DNA of 33,168 nucleotides from Bauldia sp. (GTDB lineage Bacteria; Pseudomonadota; Alphaproteobacteria; Rhizobiales; Kaistiaceae): NCBI GenBank assembly GCA_022841545.1, contig JALHRF010000040.1, positions 1 to 33,168 of the forward strand, read 5' to 3'. Shown piece by piece: positions 18,778 to 26,516 of this stretch (position 1 is its first letter; each line of letters starts with the position of its first letter). The notes under the pieces were generated by a model. It saw only the letters and a program-made list of their open reading frames with translations, ran no database searches and was not told where the DNA came from. The position numbers and the translations under genes were made by a program.

Positions 18778-20382
18778 ATGGACCGAATCGCGGGCGGCAT
18801 TGCCCGGCTCAAGGGATGGCGCCGGGTCTTGGCGGCGATGGCCGCGGGCGGGGTGTCGGCATTGGCCCTCGCCCCCTTCAACGCGTTCCCCCTGCTCTGG
18901 GTCACCATTCCCGTCTTCGTCTGGCTGATCGACGGCGCGGCGAAGACGGCCGAAAAGCGCCGCGGGCGCGCTTTTCTCGCCGGCGCCGTCACTGGCTGGT
19001 GCTTCGGGCTCGGCTATTTCCTCGGCGGCCTGTGGTGGATCGGCGCCGCCTTCCTCGTCGATGGCGACCAGTTCGCCTGGTTGATGCCCATCGCTGTCGC
19101 CATCCTGCCGGCGGGGCTGGCGCTCTTCTGGGGGCTCGGCGCCGGGGTGGCCGCGCTTGTCTGGCGCCCCGGGTGGTCGCGCATCCTCGTCTTTGCGGCC
19201 GCGCTGTCGGCTGTCGAATGGCTGAAGGGCCACATCCTCACCGGCTTTCCGTGGAATGCCTTCGGCTACACGCTCACGCCCGCCCCGGTGATGATGCAAT
19301 CCGCGGCGTTGATCGGCCTATGGGGCCTGACGCTGGCGGCACTCATCATCTTTGCGGCCCCGGCCGCGCTCTGGCCGGCCGCGCCGCAAGGGCGGCGCGG
19401 CGCATGGGCCTTCACGGCCTTCGCGGCGGCGCTTCTTGGCCTGCATGTGGGCTATGGCGCGATACGGCTCGCCCTGGCGGAGAGCCCCACGGGCGGCCCC
19501 TCGGTGCGGATCGTCCAACCGGCGCTCGACCAGAGCGAGAAATGGCAGGTCGAGAACGAAGACGAGATCGTCGCGCGCTACCTCGCGCTGAGCCGAACGG
19601 TGTCCGAGGCAGGACGTGACCTCGGCGACGTGACCGTCCTTGTATGGCCCGAGTCGGCATTCCCCTTTCTCCTCACCGACCGGCCGGACGTCCTCTCGGC
19701 GATTGCGGACCTGCTGCCGGACGGGACGACGCTGGTCACCGGCGCGGTGCGCGCCGACGAACCGGCGGCCGATTCGATCAAAGCCTTCAACAGCGTCCTG
19801 GTGATTGACGATCGAGGAACGATCACGGCCGCCTACGACAAGGTCCAGCTGGTTCCGTTCGGGGAGTATCTGCCGTTGCGCCCGATCTTCGATTGGCTGG
19901 GCATCCGCCAGCTCATCGCGCTGCCGGAGGGATTCTCGCCCGGCGCCGCCCGGCTGACCTTGACGGTTCCCGGCGCCGCCCCCTTTGCCCCGCTGATCTG
20001 CTACGAGATCATCTTCCCCGGCGCCGTCCTTGCGACCGGCCTCCGCCCGGGATGGATACTGAACCTCACGAATGACACGTGGTTCGGCGACACACCCGGA
20101 CCCTATCAGCATTTCTTACAGGGGAGAGTTCGGGCGGTTGAGGAAGGACTGCCCCTTGTCCGCGCAGCGAATTCCGGGATATCGGGCATTGTCGATGCCT
20201 ATGGTCGCACGGTCGCCAGCCTCGGGCTAGAAGTCGCAGGAATTATCGATGGGAACATTCCGAAAGGTGTGGCGTTGACGTGGTACACGCGCTGGGGGGA
20301 TGGCCTTTTCCTGGGATTGTGGTTGGCTTGTGTGGCCGCTGCGTCATTCGCGCGAGTCGTCTACCGTGTGCAACGCAATTGA
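18778..20382 (+). CDS. lnt: Apolipoprotein N-acyltransferase
   Basis: Inner-membrane enzyme of 534 residues that adds the third acyl chain to lipoproteins, needed for their sorting. The N-terminal half has about six to seven membrane segments; the C-terminal half is a nitrilase domain with catalytic triad E292 (WPESAFPF), K355 (YDKVQLVPFGEYLP) and C408 (ICYEIIFPG), all present. It ends with one more membrane segment. The start is the ATG at 18778, 65 bases after corC across a palindrome. In Sinorhizobium this gene is known as actA, needed for acid tolerance, and lies next to phrR as here. Confidence 0.95.
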   Translation: MDRIAGGIARLKGWRRVLAAMAAGGVSALALAPFNAFPLLWVTIPVFVWLIDGAAKTAEKRRGRAFLAGAVTGWCFGLGYFLGGLWWIGAAFLVDGDQFAWLMPIAVAILPAGLALFWGLGAGVAALVWRPGWSRILVFAAALSAVEWLKGHILTGFPWNAFGYTLTPAPVMMQSAALIGLWGLTLAALIIFAAPAALWPAAPQGRRGAWAFTAFAAALLGLHVGYGAIRLALAESPTGGPSVRIVQPALDQSEKWQVENEDEIVARYLALSRTVSEAGRDLGDVTVLVWPESAFPFLLTDRPDVLSAIADLLPDGTTLVTGAVRADEPAADSIKAFNSVLVIDDRGTITAAYDKVQLVPFGEYLPLRPIFDWLGIRQLIALPEGFSPGAARLTLTVPGAAPFAPLICYEIIFPGAVLATGLRPGWILNLTNDTWFGDTPGPYQHFLQGRVRAVEEGLPLVRAANSGISGIVDAYGRTVASLGLEVAGIIDGNIPKGVALTWYTRWGDGLFLGLWLACVAAASFARVVYRVQRN

Positions 20383-20561
20383 CATAAATCACAGGGCGGT
20401 GTTGAGTTCTCGGGCTATGTCCGACAAGAAATGAAGCGCGTTGACCATCGCGCGCGGCATTTGTTGTTTTGGCATGGCGAAGCAGTCAGACTACGCAATG
20501 GACGGTCAACCGGCCGTTCAGGGAAAGGAGTGCCGTGCGCGGCCTAAACGAGAGTGCCTCA
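20383..20561 (+). promoter_or_regulatory. Leader/promoter region of the HTH regulator
   Basis: The 179 bases between lnt and the regulator include a small hairpin, GCGCG (20436-20440) with CGCGC (20449-20453), followed by a T-rich stretch (TTTGTTGTTTTGG), which could be a weak terminator for lnt. A promoter for the regulator should lie here but no clear boxes were found. Confidence 0.3.
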
Positions 20562-20993
20562 ATGGCCAATAAGAAACAGCCAAATCCGATCGACATCCAT
20601 GTCGGAAGTCGGGTTCGCTTGCGTCGCATGATGCTCGGGATGAGCCAGGAAAAGCTCGGCGAGAGTCTCGGCATCACGTTCCAGCAAATACAGAAGTATG
20701 AAAAGGGCACGAACCGGATCGGAGCGAGCCGCCTTCAGCACATCGCAAGAGTGCTGACCGTCCCGGTATCGTTCTTCTTCGAGGACGCCCCGGGGGGTGT
20801 GGCTGGCTCGGAAACGGGTGCAGACGGCATGGCGGAGCAACCGTCGGCGAGCTACGTCGTGGACTTCCTGTCCAGTTCCGAAGGCATCCAGCTCAACAAG
20901 GCGTTCATCCGGATCAAGGACGCCAAGCTCCGGCGGAAGGTAATTGAACTGGTCCGGGCCATGGCCGGGACTGACGACGAGGACCAGGCCTGA
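20562..20993 (+). CDS. phrR: XRE-family regulator, PhrR-like
   Basis: Cytoplasmic helix-turn-helix regulator of 143 residues. The HTH lies at about residues 15-65 with MSQEKLGESLGITFQQIQK as its recognition part, followed by a short C-terminal helical region (IRIKDAKLRRKVIELVRAM). The start MANKKQPNPIDIHVG at 20562 is chosen because the conserved alphaproteobacterial family begins there; the frame is open further upstream to 20469. Position between lnt and metK is the conserved order, and the S. meliloti/medicae relative phrR next to actA(lnt) is acid-induced (from literature knowledge). Targets are unknown here. Confidence 0.85.
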   Translation: MANKKQPNPIDIHVGSRVRLRRMMLGMSQEKLGESLGITFQQIQKYEKGTNRIGASRLQHIARVLTVPVSFFFEDAPGGVAGSETGADGMAEQPSASYVVDFLSSSEGIQLNKAFIRIKDAKLRRKVIELVRAMAGTDDEDQA

Positions 20994-21020
20994 GGCTTTT
21001 TTTCGCCTCGGAATGGGTAT

Positions 21021-21123
21021 CGTTTCAATTTGGGGTCGTCACGTTGCAGAAGACGTGGCGACCCTAATGAAACGGCCTGGATTCTGACCTCGCTCCGCGA
21101 CACTTCTTGCGAGCGGGTGTCGC
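21021..21123 (+). ncRNA. Structured leader of metK, candidate regulatory RNA
   Basis: Within the 219-base region before metK, an outer stem CGTTTCA/TGAAACG (21021-21027 with 21068-21074) encloses an 11-bp inner stem GGGTCGTCACG/CGTGGCGACCC (21033-21043 with 21054-21064, one G-U pair) with loop TTGCAGAAGA. A second hairpin pairs GCGACAC (21097-21103) with GTGTCGC (21117-21123). Upstream, directly after the regulator stop, GAGGC and GCCTC enclose a T-rich loop (20992-21009). SAM riboswitches often precede metK-type genes, but I could not match this to the SAM-II, SAM/SAH or SAH consensus that I remember, so its ligand, if any, is unknown. Confidence 0.42.
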
Positions 21124-21197
21124 CCCGGCATTGACCCTCAGCCGTATCGCTGCCAGAACCCTCTCAGTTTGATGGGCGACCGCTGTCGCCTGTATAC

Positions 21198-21204
21198 AAG
21201 GGGG
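21198..21204 (+). promoter_or_regulatory. Ribosome binding site deciding the metK TTG start
   Basis: AAGGGGG lies 8 bases before TTG at 21213, with a T5 spacer. No ATG or GTG in frame exists nearby, so TTG is the likely start. Confidence 0.65.
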
Positions 21205-21212
21205 CTTTTTCC

Positions 21213-22394
21213 TTGCCGCGATCCACATACCTGTTCACCAGCGAATCCGTTTCCGAGGGCCATCCCGACAAGGTCTGCGACCGGATTTCCGATGCGGTCG
21301 TCGATGCCTTTCTCGGCGCGATGCCGGAGGCCCGTGTCGCTTGCGAGACCCTCGCCACCACCAACCGGGTGGTGATCGCAGGGGAGGTCCGCGGCCCGGA
21401 GGCCGTTCTCGACACCGTCGAGGATCTGGCGCGCGCGGCGATCAGGGACATCGGCTACGAGCAGGATGGCTTCCACTGGCAGACGGCCAAGGTCGATGTC
21501 CTGCTGCACTCCCAGTCGGCCGACATTGCCCAAGGGGTCGACGCGGCCGGCAACAAGGACGAGGGCGCGGGCGACCAGGGCATCATGTTCGGCTATGCCT
21601 GCCGCGAGACGCCGGAACTGATGCCGGCGCCGATCTTCTATGCCCACCGCATCCTCAAGATGATGGCCGAAGCCCGGAAATCCGGCGACACGCCCGAACT
21701 CGGGCCGGACTCCAAGAGCCAGGTCACCGTCAGGTATCACTACGGCAAGCCGGTCGGTGTCCAGTCGATCGTGGTCTCGACCCAGCACGCCGAGAGCCGG
21801 AACGGCCATGCGCTGACCTCCGAGGACGTCCGGGAGATCATTTCGCCGATCGTCCACGCGGCGCTTCCCGAGGACTGGATCGACGCCGAGACCGTCTGGC
21901 ACGTCAACCCGACCGGCAAGTTCGTGGTCGGCGGACCGGACGGCGACGCCGGACTCACCGGCCGAAAGATCATCGTCGACACCTATGGCGGCGCGGCCCC
22001 GCATGGCGGCGGCGCGTTCTCGGGCAAGGACCCGACCAAGGTCGACCGCTCGGCCGCCTATGCCGCCCGCTACCTCGCCAAGAACGTGGTCGCGGCCGAT
22101 CTCGCCGACCGCTGCACGATCCAGCTCTCCTACGCCATCGGCGTCTCGCAGCCGCTCTCGATCTATGTCGACCTCCACGGCACCGGCAAGGTCGAGGAGA
22201 GCCGGCTCGAGGAGGCGCTCAAGGACTGCATGGACCTCTCGCCGCGCGGAATCCGCCAGCATCTCGGCCTCAACCGGCCGATCTATGCCCGTACCTCCGC
22301 CTACGGCCATTTCGGCCGGGCGCCCGAGGCCGACGGCGGCTTTTCGTGGGAGAAGACCGACCTGGTCGAGCAGCTCCACAACGCGGTGCGCTGA
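21213..22394 (+). CDS. metK: S-adenosylmethionine synthetase
   Basis: Makes S-adenosylmethionine from methionine and ATP in the cytoplasm. The 393-residue length is standard. It begins [19 protein letters not shown] after a TTG start, with H17/D19 of the ATP site, and has [12 protein letters not shown] near residue 118 and [19 protein letters not shown] near 265. The TTG start and structured leader suggest that expression is controlled at translation. It is followed 36 bases later by trmB, which uses SAM. Confidence 0.97.
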   Translation: MPRSTYLFTSESVSEGHPDKVCDRISDAVVDAFLGAMPEARVACETLATTNRVVIAGEVRGPEAVLDTVEDLARAAIRDIGYEQDGFHWQTAKVDVLLHSQSADIAQGVDAAGNKDEGAGDQGIMFGYACRETPELMPAPIFYAHRILKMMAEARKSGDTPELGPDSKSQVTVRYHYGKPVGVQSIVVSTQHAESRNGHALTSEDVREIISPIVHAALPEDWIDAETVWHVNPTGKFVVGGPDGDAGLTGRKIIVDTYGGAAPHGGGAFSGKDPTKVDRSAAYAARYLAKNVVAADLADRCTIQLSYAIGVSQPLSIYVDLHGTGKVEESRLEEALKDCMDLSPRGIRQHLGLNRPIYARTSAYGHFGRAPEADGGFSWEKTDLVEQLHNAVR

Positions 22395-22419
22395 CCGGGT
22401 CAGCCCGCCCTCCGCACGC

Positions 22420-22424
22420 GAGGG
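22420..22424 (+). promoter_or_regulatory. Ribosome binding site before the trmB TTG start
   Basis: GAGGG lies 6 bases before TTG at 22431. It supports a TTG start that keeps the conserved basic N-terminus. Confidence 0.5.
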
Positions 22425-22430
22425 ACGGCC

Positions 22431-23111
22431 TTGGAGCAGCGGCGAAGCCTGCACGGCCGGCGAAAGGGCAAGCCGCTTTCGGCGCGCCGCACCGGCCTGA
22501 TGGCCGATGCATACCCGGCCCTCGCGGTAGACCTTTCCGCGCCGCCCCCCACGCCGCTCGCCGCGCTGTTTGCCGCAAGCGTCGGCGATGTGCGGCTCGA
22601 GATCGGGTTTGGCGGCGGCGAGCACCTTGTCGCCGAGGCGATGGCCGCGCCGGCCAGCGGGTTCATCGGCGTCGAGCCCTTCATCGAAGGCATGGCCAAG
22701 GCGGTGTCGGCGATCGCCGATGGCGGGCTTCGGAACGTCCGCCTCCACGACGGCGACGCCGCCCATCTTCTCGACTGGCTGCCGCCTGCTTCCCTCACGC
22801 GCGTCGACCTGCTCTATCCCGATCCCTGGCCGAAGCGACGGCACTGGAAGCGTCGCTTCGTCAGCCCGGAAAATCTCGGCCGCATCGCGCGGGCGCTCGT
22901 TCCCGGCGGCCTGTTCCGGGTGGCGAGCGACATCGACGACTACATCGCGTGGACGCTTCTCCAAGTGATGCGCCGCAGCGACTTCTCTTGGACTGCGACA
23001 TGCGCCGACCACTGGCGAAAGCCGTTCCCCGGGTGGCCGGGGACGCGCTACGAGGCCAAGGCGCTCGCGGCCGGCCGGCGCCCGACCTACCTGGCGTTCC
23101 GGCGTATCTGA
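22431..23111 (+). CDS. trmB: tRNA (guanine-N7)-methyltransferase
   Basis: SAM-dependent enzyme of 226 residues that makes m7G46 in tRNA. The SAM-binding motif is LEIGFGGGEHL (about residues 56-66), and LYPDPWPKRRHWKRRF (about 128-143) is the family signature. The start is placed at TTG 22431 because the basic LHGRRKGKPLS N-terminal motif precedes the first ATG (22500). It is the end of the conserved plus-strand block; the usual rimP-nusA genes do not follow. Confidence 0.93.
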   Translation: MEQRRSLHGRRKGKPLSARRTGLMADAYPALAVDLSAPPPTPLAALFAASVGDVRLEIGFGGGEHLVAEAMAAPASGFIGVEPFIEGMAKAVSAIADGGLRNVRLHDGDAAHLLDWLPPASLTRVDLLYPDPWPKRRHWKRRFVSPENLGRIARALVPGGLFRVASDIDDYIAWTLLQVMRRSDFSWTATCADHWRKPFPGWPGTRYEAKALAAGRRPTYLAFRRI

Positions 23112-23159
23112 GCGTAACCGCGGTACGGGCCTACCCATCGCGATTGAAGGACGGGACTG

Positions 23160-23594
23160 CTACTGATCGTCAGAGGGCATGGTCCATCGGACGCCCGCGA
23201 AGCGGGCGAAATCGCGATCGAAGCTCAAGACGGTAGCTCCGTGTTCGATCGCGAGGGCGGCTAAGTGCGCGTCGGTCGTCAGGTTTCCCGCTGTTCCGGC
23301 CGAACGGAGCAACTGAGCGAGAATCTCGGCGTGCCGTTCGCCAGGATGCGTCACCCGCGCCCGCGGGTGCCCAAGCCACTGACCGAGGACGAGAAAGGCG
23401 TCGTCGGTCGACAGCGGCCTTGGAAAGATGCCGAGGCGTGTAGAGAGGCGCAGAAAGGCGATCATGGCAACCCATGCGAAGCCGACGCCGCGCAAGTCGT
23501 CGAAGCACACCTTCAGTGCCAAGACAGCGGTATCGTGCTGCCTGCTGGAACTGTTGACCGCGTGCAGGAGAACATTGGCGTCGGGCAGGATCAT
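23160..23594 (-). CDS. vapC: VapC-type PIN-domain toxin (second TA pair)
   Basis: PIN-domain ribonuclease toxin of 144 residues. The first acidic residue is D5 in MILPDANVLLHAV; the C-terminal motifs TTDAHLAALAIEHGATVLSFDRDFARF contain the remaining acids. The middle is a helical region with WVAMIAFLRL. It overlaps its antitoxin by 4 bases (ATGA) and converges on trmB with a 48-base gap. Sequence is unlike the first VapC (different PIN subgroup), so the two pairs are not a recent duplication. Confidence 0.9.
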   Translation of the reverse strand: MILPDANVLLHAVNSSSRQHDTAVLALKVCFDDLRGVGFAWVAMIAFLRLSTRLGIFPRPLSTDDAFLVLGQWLGHPRARVTHPGERHAEILAQLLRSAGTAGNLTTDAHLAALAIEHGATVLSFDRDFARFAGVRWTMPSDDQ

Positions 23595-23851
23595 CGGCTG
23601 CGTCGGTACCGGGCGAGCAGTTCTTCATCCTCCAGCGAATCGGCGAGCGCCGAGGCCTTCGTCAGATCGACGCGCGGCTCGCCCATGTCGAAGACCAGCG
23701 GCGTGAAGTCCTCGACGCGCTGGTTCATGCTGCTGTGAAGTCCGGCGCGAATCGCATTGTTCAGCACCTCCTTGAAGGATTCGCCGCGCCGGCGAACTTC
23801 CTTTCGCAGGAGCGATTCGACATCGGGGTCCAGGGTGACCGTGGTTCGCAT
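23591..23851 (-). CDS. vapB: Ribbon-helix-helix antitoxin (second TA pair)
   Basis: Antitoxin of 86 residues starting MRTTVTLDPDVESLLRKEVR, a typical RHH strand and helix, with ESFKEVLNNAIRAGL as the second helix (residues about 24-38). The C-terminal part VFDMGEPRVDLTKASALAD is the likely toxin-binding segment. The start at 23851 lies next to three operator-like repeats, so autoregulation is likely. It overlaps vapC by ATGA. Confidence 0.88.
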   Translation of the reverse strand: MRTTVTLDPDVESLLRKEVRRRGESFKEVLNNAIRAGLHSSMNQRVEDFTPLVFDMGEPRVDLTKASALADSLEDEELLARYRRSR

Positions 23852-23854
23852 GAC

Positions 23855-23911
23855 GCATCATGATGCCTTGAATGATGCTGTCATGATGCGAAAATTGAAG
23901 GGAAGAGTCAA
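23855..23911 (-). promoter_or_regulatory. Promoter and operator of the second TA pair
   Basis: On the minus strand TTGACT (23911-23906), a 17-base spacer and CATCAT (23888-23883) form a good promoter. The -10 overlaps one of three direct copies of ATGATGC at 23860-23866, 23872-23878 and 23883-23889, spaced 12 and 11 bases, about one helix turn. The first copy is part of a perfect 12-base palindrome GCATCATGATGC (23855-23866). This is the layout expected for cooperative RHH repressor binding. The start codon is only 3 bases from the palindrome, so the palindrome may also cover the ribosome site. Confidence 0.6.
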
Positions 23912-23935
23912 TTCCACCGCCGGTGCCGTGCGGGC

Positions 23936-24766
23936 TTAGGCCCGCTCAGCCATGATCCAGCCCTCCTCGACCTCGGGCAAGGGCACGCTCCGGAGCAGCT
24001 CGCGCGTATAGGCATGCCGGGGGTCGGCGAAGACCGCCGCCGTGTCGCCTTCCTCCACCACCTCGCCGGCCGAGAGCACTGCCACCCGGTCGCAGAGGAC
24101 CCGGACGACCGACAGGTCGTGGCTGATGAAGACCAGCGTCAGGTTGAACTCCTCCCGGAGCCGGCGGAGGAGTAGGAGGATCTGGGCCTGGGTCGAGACG
24201 TCTAGGCCCGAGACGATCTCGTCGGCGACGATGAACTCCGGTTCGAGCGCCAGCGCCCGGGCGATGCCGACACGCTGGCGCTGGCCGCCGGAAAGCTCGT
24301 GCGGGTAGCGGTCGAGGAAGGTTGCGGGCAGCCCGACGATGTCGAGCAGTTCTGCCGCGCGCCGCATGCGGCCGGCCCTGCCGCCGCCGCGGCCGAAGGC
24401 CTGGAGCGGGCGCGCCAGCGTCGTACCGATGGTGAGGCGCGGGTTGAGCGAGGATTGCGGATCCTGGAAGATGATCTGCAGCTTCGCGCGAAGCGGGTGC
24501 ATCCTCTCCTCAGGCCAGCCGGCGATGTCGACGCCGTCGTAGATCAGTTCGCCGCCGCTCGGCCGGACGAGACGGACGAGGGCGCGGCCGATGGTGGTCT
24601 TGCCGGACCCGGACTCGCCGACCAGGCCCAGCGCGCAGCCGCGCGGGATGTCGAGGTCGATGCCCTTCACCACCTCGATCATCGGCGCCGCGCCAAGGAG
24701 CGGCTTTCGCGCCCGGTCCGGGAACGCAACCCGAAGTCCCCTCACGCGAACCAGCGGCAGCGTCAT
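23936..24766 (-). CDS. Dipeptide/oligopeptide ABC transporter ATPase (DppF/OppF-like)
   Basis: Cytoplasmic ATPase of 276 residues, last gene of the transporter operon. Walker A is GLVGESGSGKTT (about residue 48), Q-loop FQDPQSSLNPR, signature LSGGQRQRVGIARAL and Walker B FIVADEIVSGLDVS; the usual DEPVSALD is DEIVSGLD here, a tolerated variant that keeps the catalytic E. FISHDLSVV is the switch. The C-terminal part after residue 235 (RHAYTRELLRSVPL) is the peptide-transporter type extension. It overlaps the preceding ATPase gene as ATGA. Confidence 0.9.
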   Translation of the reverse strand: MTLPLVRVRGLRVAFPDRARKPLLGAAPMIEVVKGIDLDIPRGCALGLVGESGSGKTTIGRALVRLVRPSGGELIYDGVDIAGWPEERMHPLRAKLQIIFQDPQSSLNPRLTIGTTLARPLQAFGRGGGRAGRMRRAAELLDIVGLPATFLDRYPHELSGGQRQRVGIARALALEPEFIVADEIVSGLDVSTQAQILLLLRRLREEFNLTLVFISHDLSVVRVLCDRVAVLSAGEVVEEGDTAAVFADPRHAYTRELLRSVPLPEVEEGWIMAERA

Positions 24767-25647
24767 TGGAAATTCGCCTGATAGGCCAGGTCGTAGAGGC
24801 GGGCCTCCTCCGCGAGCCGCTCGACAAGCTCGCGGGGCAGCGGCAGAAGCGCATCGGCGGGTCGGTCGAGGCGCGGCGTCGAGGAGAGGAGGGCGCAGGT
24901 ATAGGCGTGCGCCGGATCGGCCAGCACCGCTCGCGTCTCGCCCGCTTCGACCACGCGGCCGGCATGGAGCACGGTCACCGTCTGGCACAGCTTCGCCACG
25001 AGGCCGAGATCGTGCGTCACGAACAGCACGGCGGCGTTGTCGCGGTGCTGAAGGTCGTGGATCAGGCGCAGGATCTGACGCTGCACCGTCACGTCGAGCG
25101 CGGTGGTCGGCTCGTCGGCGACCACCAGCCGCGGGCGGCAGGCGAAGGCGATGGCGATCAGGATGCGCTGGCGCATGCCGCCGGACAGTTCGTGCGGGTA
25201 CGCGGCCAGCACCCGTGCCGGATCGCGGATGGCGACATCGTTGAGGAGATCGCCGGCGCGAGCGTGGGCGGCCCGGCGCGACAGCCCGAGCTTGAGGCGG
25301 AGCACGGCGGCGATCTGCTCGCCCACCCGCTTCACCGGGTTGAGCGAGGTCATCGGGTCCTGCGGGATCAGCGCGATCTCGCGCCCCAGCAGGGCGCGAC
25401 GCTCGCGCTCCGGCATGGCGACGAGGTCGCGGCCGTCGAACCGGATCGCGCCCCGGGTGATGCGCGCGCCGCGCGGCAGGAGGCCGAAGATCGCGCGGGC
25501 GATCATCGACTTGCCGGCGCCGGATTCGCCGACCAGGCCGCGGACCTCGCCCGGGGCGATTGTAAGGCTCGCGCCACGCAGGATCGGCAGCGGCGGCCGG
25601 CGGCCGATCGCGAGGTGCAGGTCGTCGACCGCGAGCACCGGGGTCAT
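24763..25647 (-). CDS. Dipeptide/oligopeptide ABC transporter ATPase (DppD/OppD-like)
   Basis: First of two ATPases, 294 residues. Walker A is GLVGESGAGKSM, the Q-loop is IPQDPMTSLNPV, the signature is LSGGMRQR and Walker B is LVVADEPTTALD, all intact. The C-terminus (HAYTCALLSSTPRLD, then about 30 residues) fits the peptide class, although the cysteine-rich Fe-S-type tail seen in some members is absent. It starts at ATG 25647 overlapping the permease stop and ends overlapping the DppF-like gene. Confidence 0.9.
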   Translation of the reverse strand: MTPVLAVDDLHLAIGRRPPLPILRGASLTIAPGEVRGLVGESGAGKSMIARAIFGLLPRGARITRGAIRFDGRDLVAMPERERRALLGREIALIPQDPMTSLNPVKRVGEQIAAVLRLKLGLSRRAAHARAGDLLNDVAIRDPARVLAAYPHELSGGMRQRILIAIAFACRPRLVVADEPTTALDVTVQRQILRLIHDLQHRDNAAVLFVTHDLGLVAKLCQTVTVLHAGRVVEAGETRAVLADPAHAYTCALLSSTPRLDRPADALLPLPRELVERLAEEARLYDLAYQANFQ

Positions 25648-26516
25648 CGTCTCTGCACCGGATCGAGGGTGGCGCGGAGCCCATCGCCGAGAAGGTTGAA
25701 GCCGAGCACGGTGACGACGATGCAGCCGATCGGCAGGCCGAGCAGCCACGGCACCTGGTAGATCACCTGCCGTCCCTCGGCGATCATGCCGCCCCAGGTC
25801 GGCGTGTCGGTCGAGACGGAGAGGCCGACGAAGGAGAGGATGGCCTCGACGATGACGGCAATCCCCATCTCGACGGTGAGCAGCGTCACGATCAGAGGCA
25901 GCACGTTGGGGAGAATCTCGGCGAACAGCGTCCGCCCCCGGCGGAGACCGACGACGCGCGCGGCGGCGACATAGTCGAGCTGGCGCTGCAGCTGGGTCTC
26001 GGCGCGCACCACCCGGGCGAAGCGCGTCCAGTCGATGACGATGATGGCGAGCACCACCGAGCCGAGCCCGGCGCCGACCGCGGCGGCGAGCACGATCGAC
26101 AGGAGCACCGGCGGAAACGACATCCATATGTCGATCAGCCGCGAGACGATGGTGTCGACCAGACCGCGGAAATAGCCGGCGACGAGGCCGAGGAACGAGC
26201 CGAGGAGGCAGGCCAGCGTCGCGGCGACGATGGCGACGAAGGCGGCGATGCGGGCGCCGTAGATGAGACGGGAGAGGATGTCGCGGCCGAGGCTGTCGGT
26301 GCCGAACAGGAAGGCCGGCTCCCCGCCCGGCGCCCATGACGGCGGCAACTGGGTGTAGAGGAGGTCTTGCGCAAGCGGGTCGTGCGGGGCGAGGAGCGGG
26401 GCGGCCAGCGCGGTCAGGAACAACGCTGCGACGATGACGCCGCCGGCGATCGCCCTCGGGTCGATCGCGAGCCGCCGACGCCGCGGCCGTTCGGCGACGC
26501 CCACGGTCTCAGCCAT
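25644..26516 (-). CDS. Peptide-type ABC transporter permease (DppC/OppC-like)
   Basis: Inner-membrane permease of 290 residues. An N-terminal membrane segment (about residues 24-45) is followed by the OppC-type periplasmic part (PHDPLAQDL, FLFGTDSLGRDILSRLIYGAR) and a binding-protein-dependent transport core of five membrane segments with the EAILSFVGLS and AAARVVGLRRGRTLF coupling region. It overlaps the DppB-like gene by 8 bases and the DppD-like gene by 4 bases. Confidence 0.9.
   Translation of the reverse strand: MAETVGVAERPRRRRLAIDPRAIAGGVIVAALFLTALAAPLLAPHDPLAQDLLYTQLPPSWAPGGEPAFLFGTDSLGRDILSRLIYGARIAAFVAIVAATLACLLGSFLGLVAGYFRGLVDTIVSRLIDIWMSFPPVLLSIVLAAAVGAGLGSVVLAIIVIDWTRFARVVRAETQLQRQLDYVAAARVVGLRRGRTLFAEILPNVLPLIVTLLTVEMGIAVIVEAILSFVGLSVSTDTPTWGGMIAEGRQVIYQVPWLLGLPIGCIVVTVLGFNLLGDGLRATLDPVQRR

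Noticed and set aside
20992-21009. Intrinsic terminator after phrR
   Set aside because: The T-run lies in the loop between GAGGC and GCCTC rather than after the stem, so it does not have the layout of a standard terminator.
21021-21123. Calling the metK leader a SAM-II or SAM/SAH riboswitch
   Set aside because: TTGCAG and a GC-rich stem are suggestive, but the conserved pseudoknot sequences of those classes as I remember them are not found.
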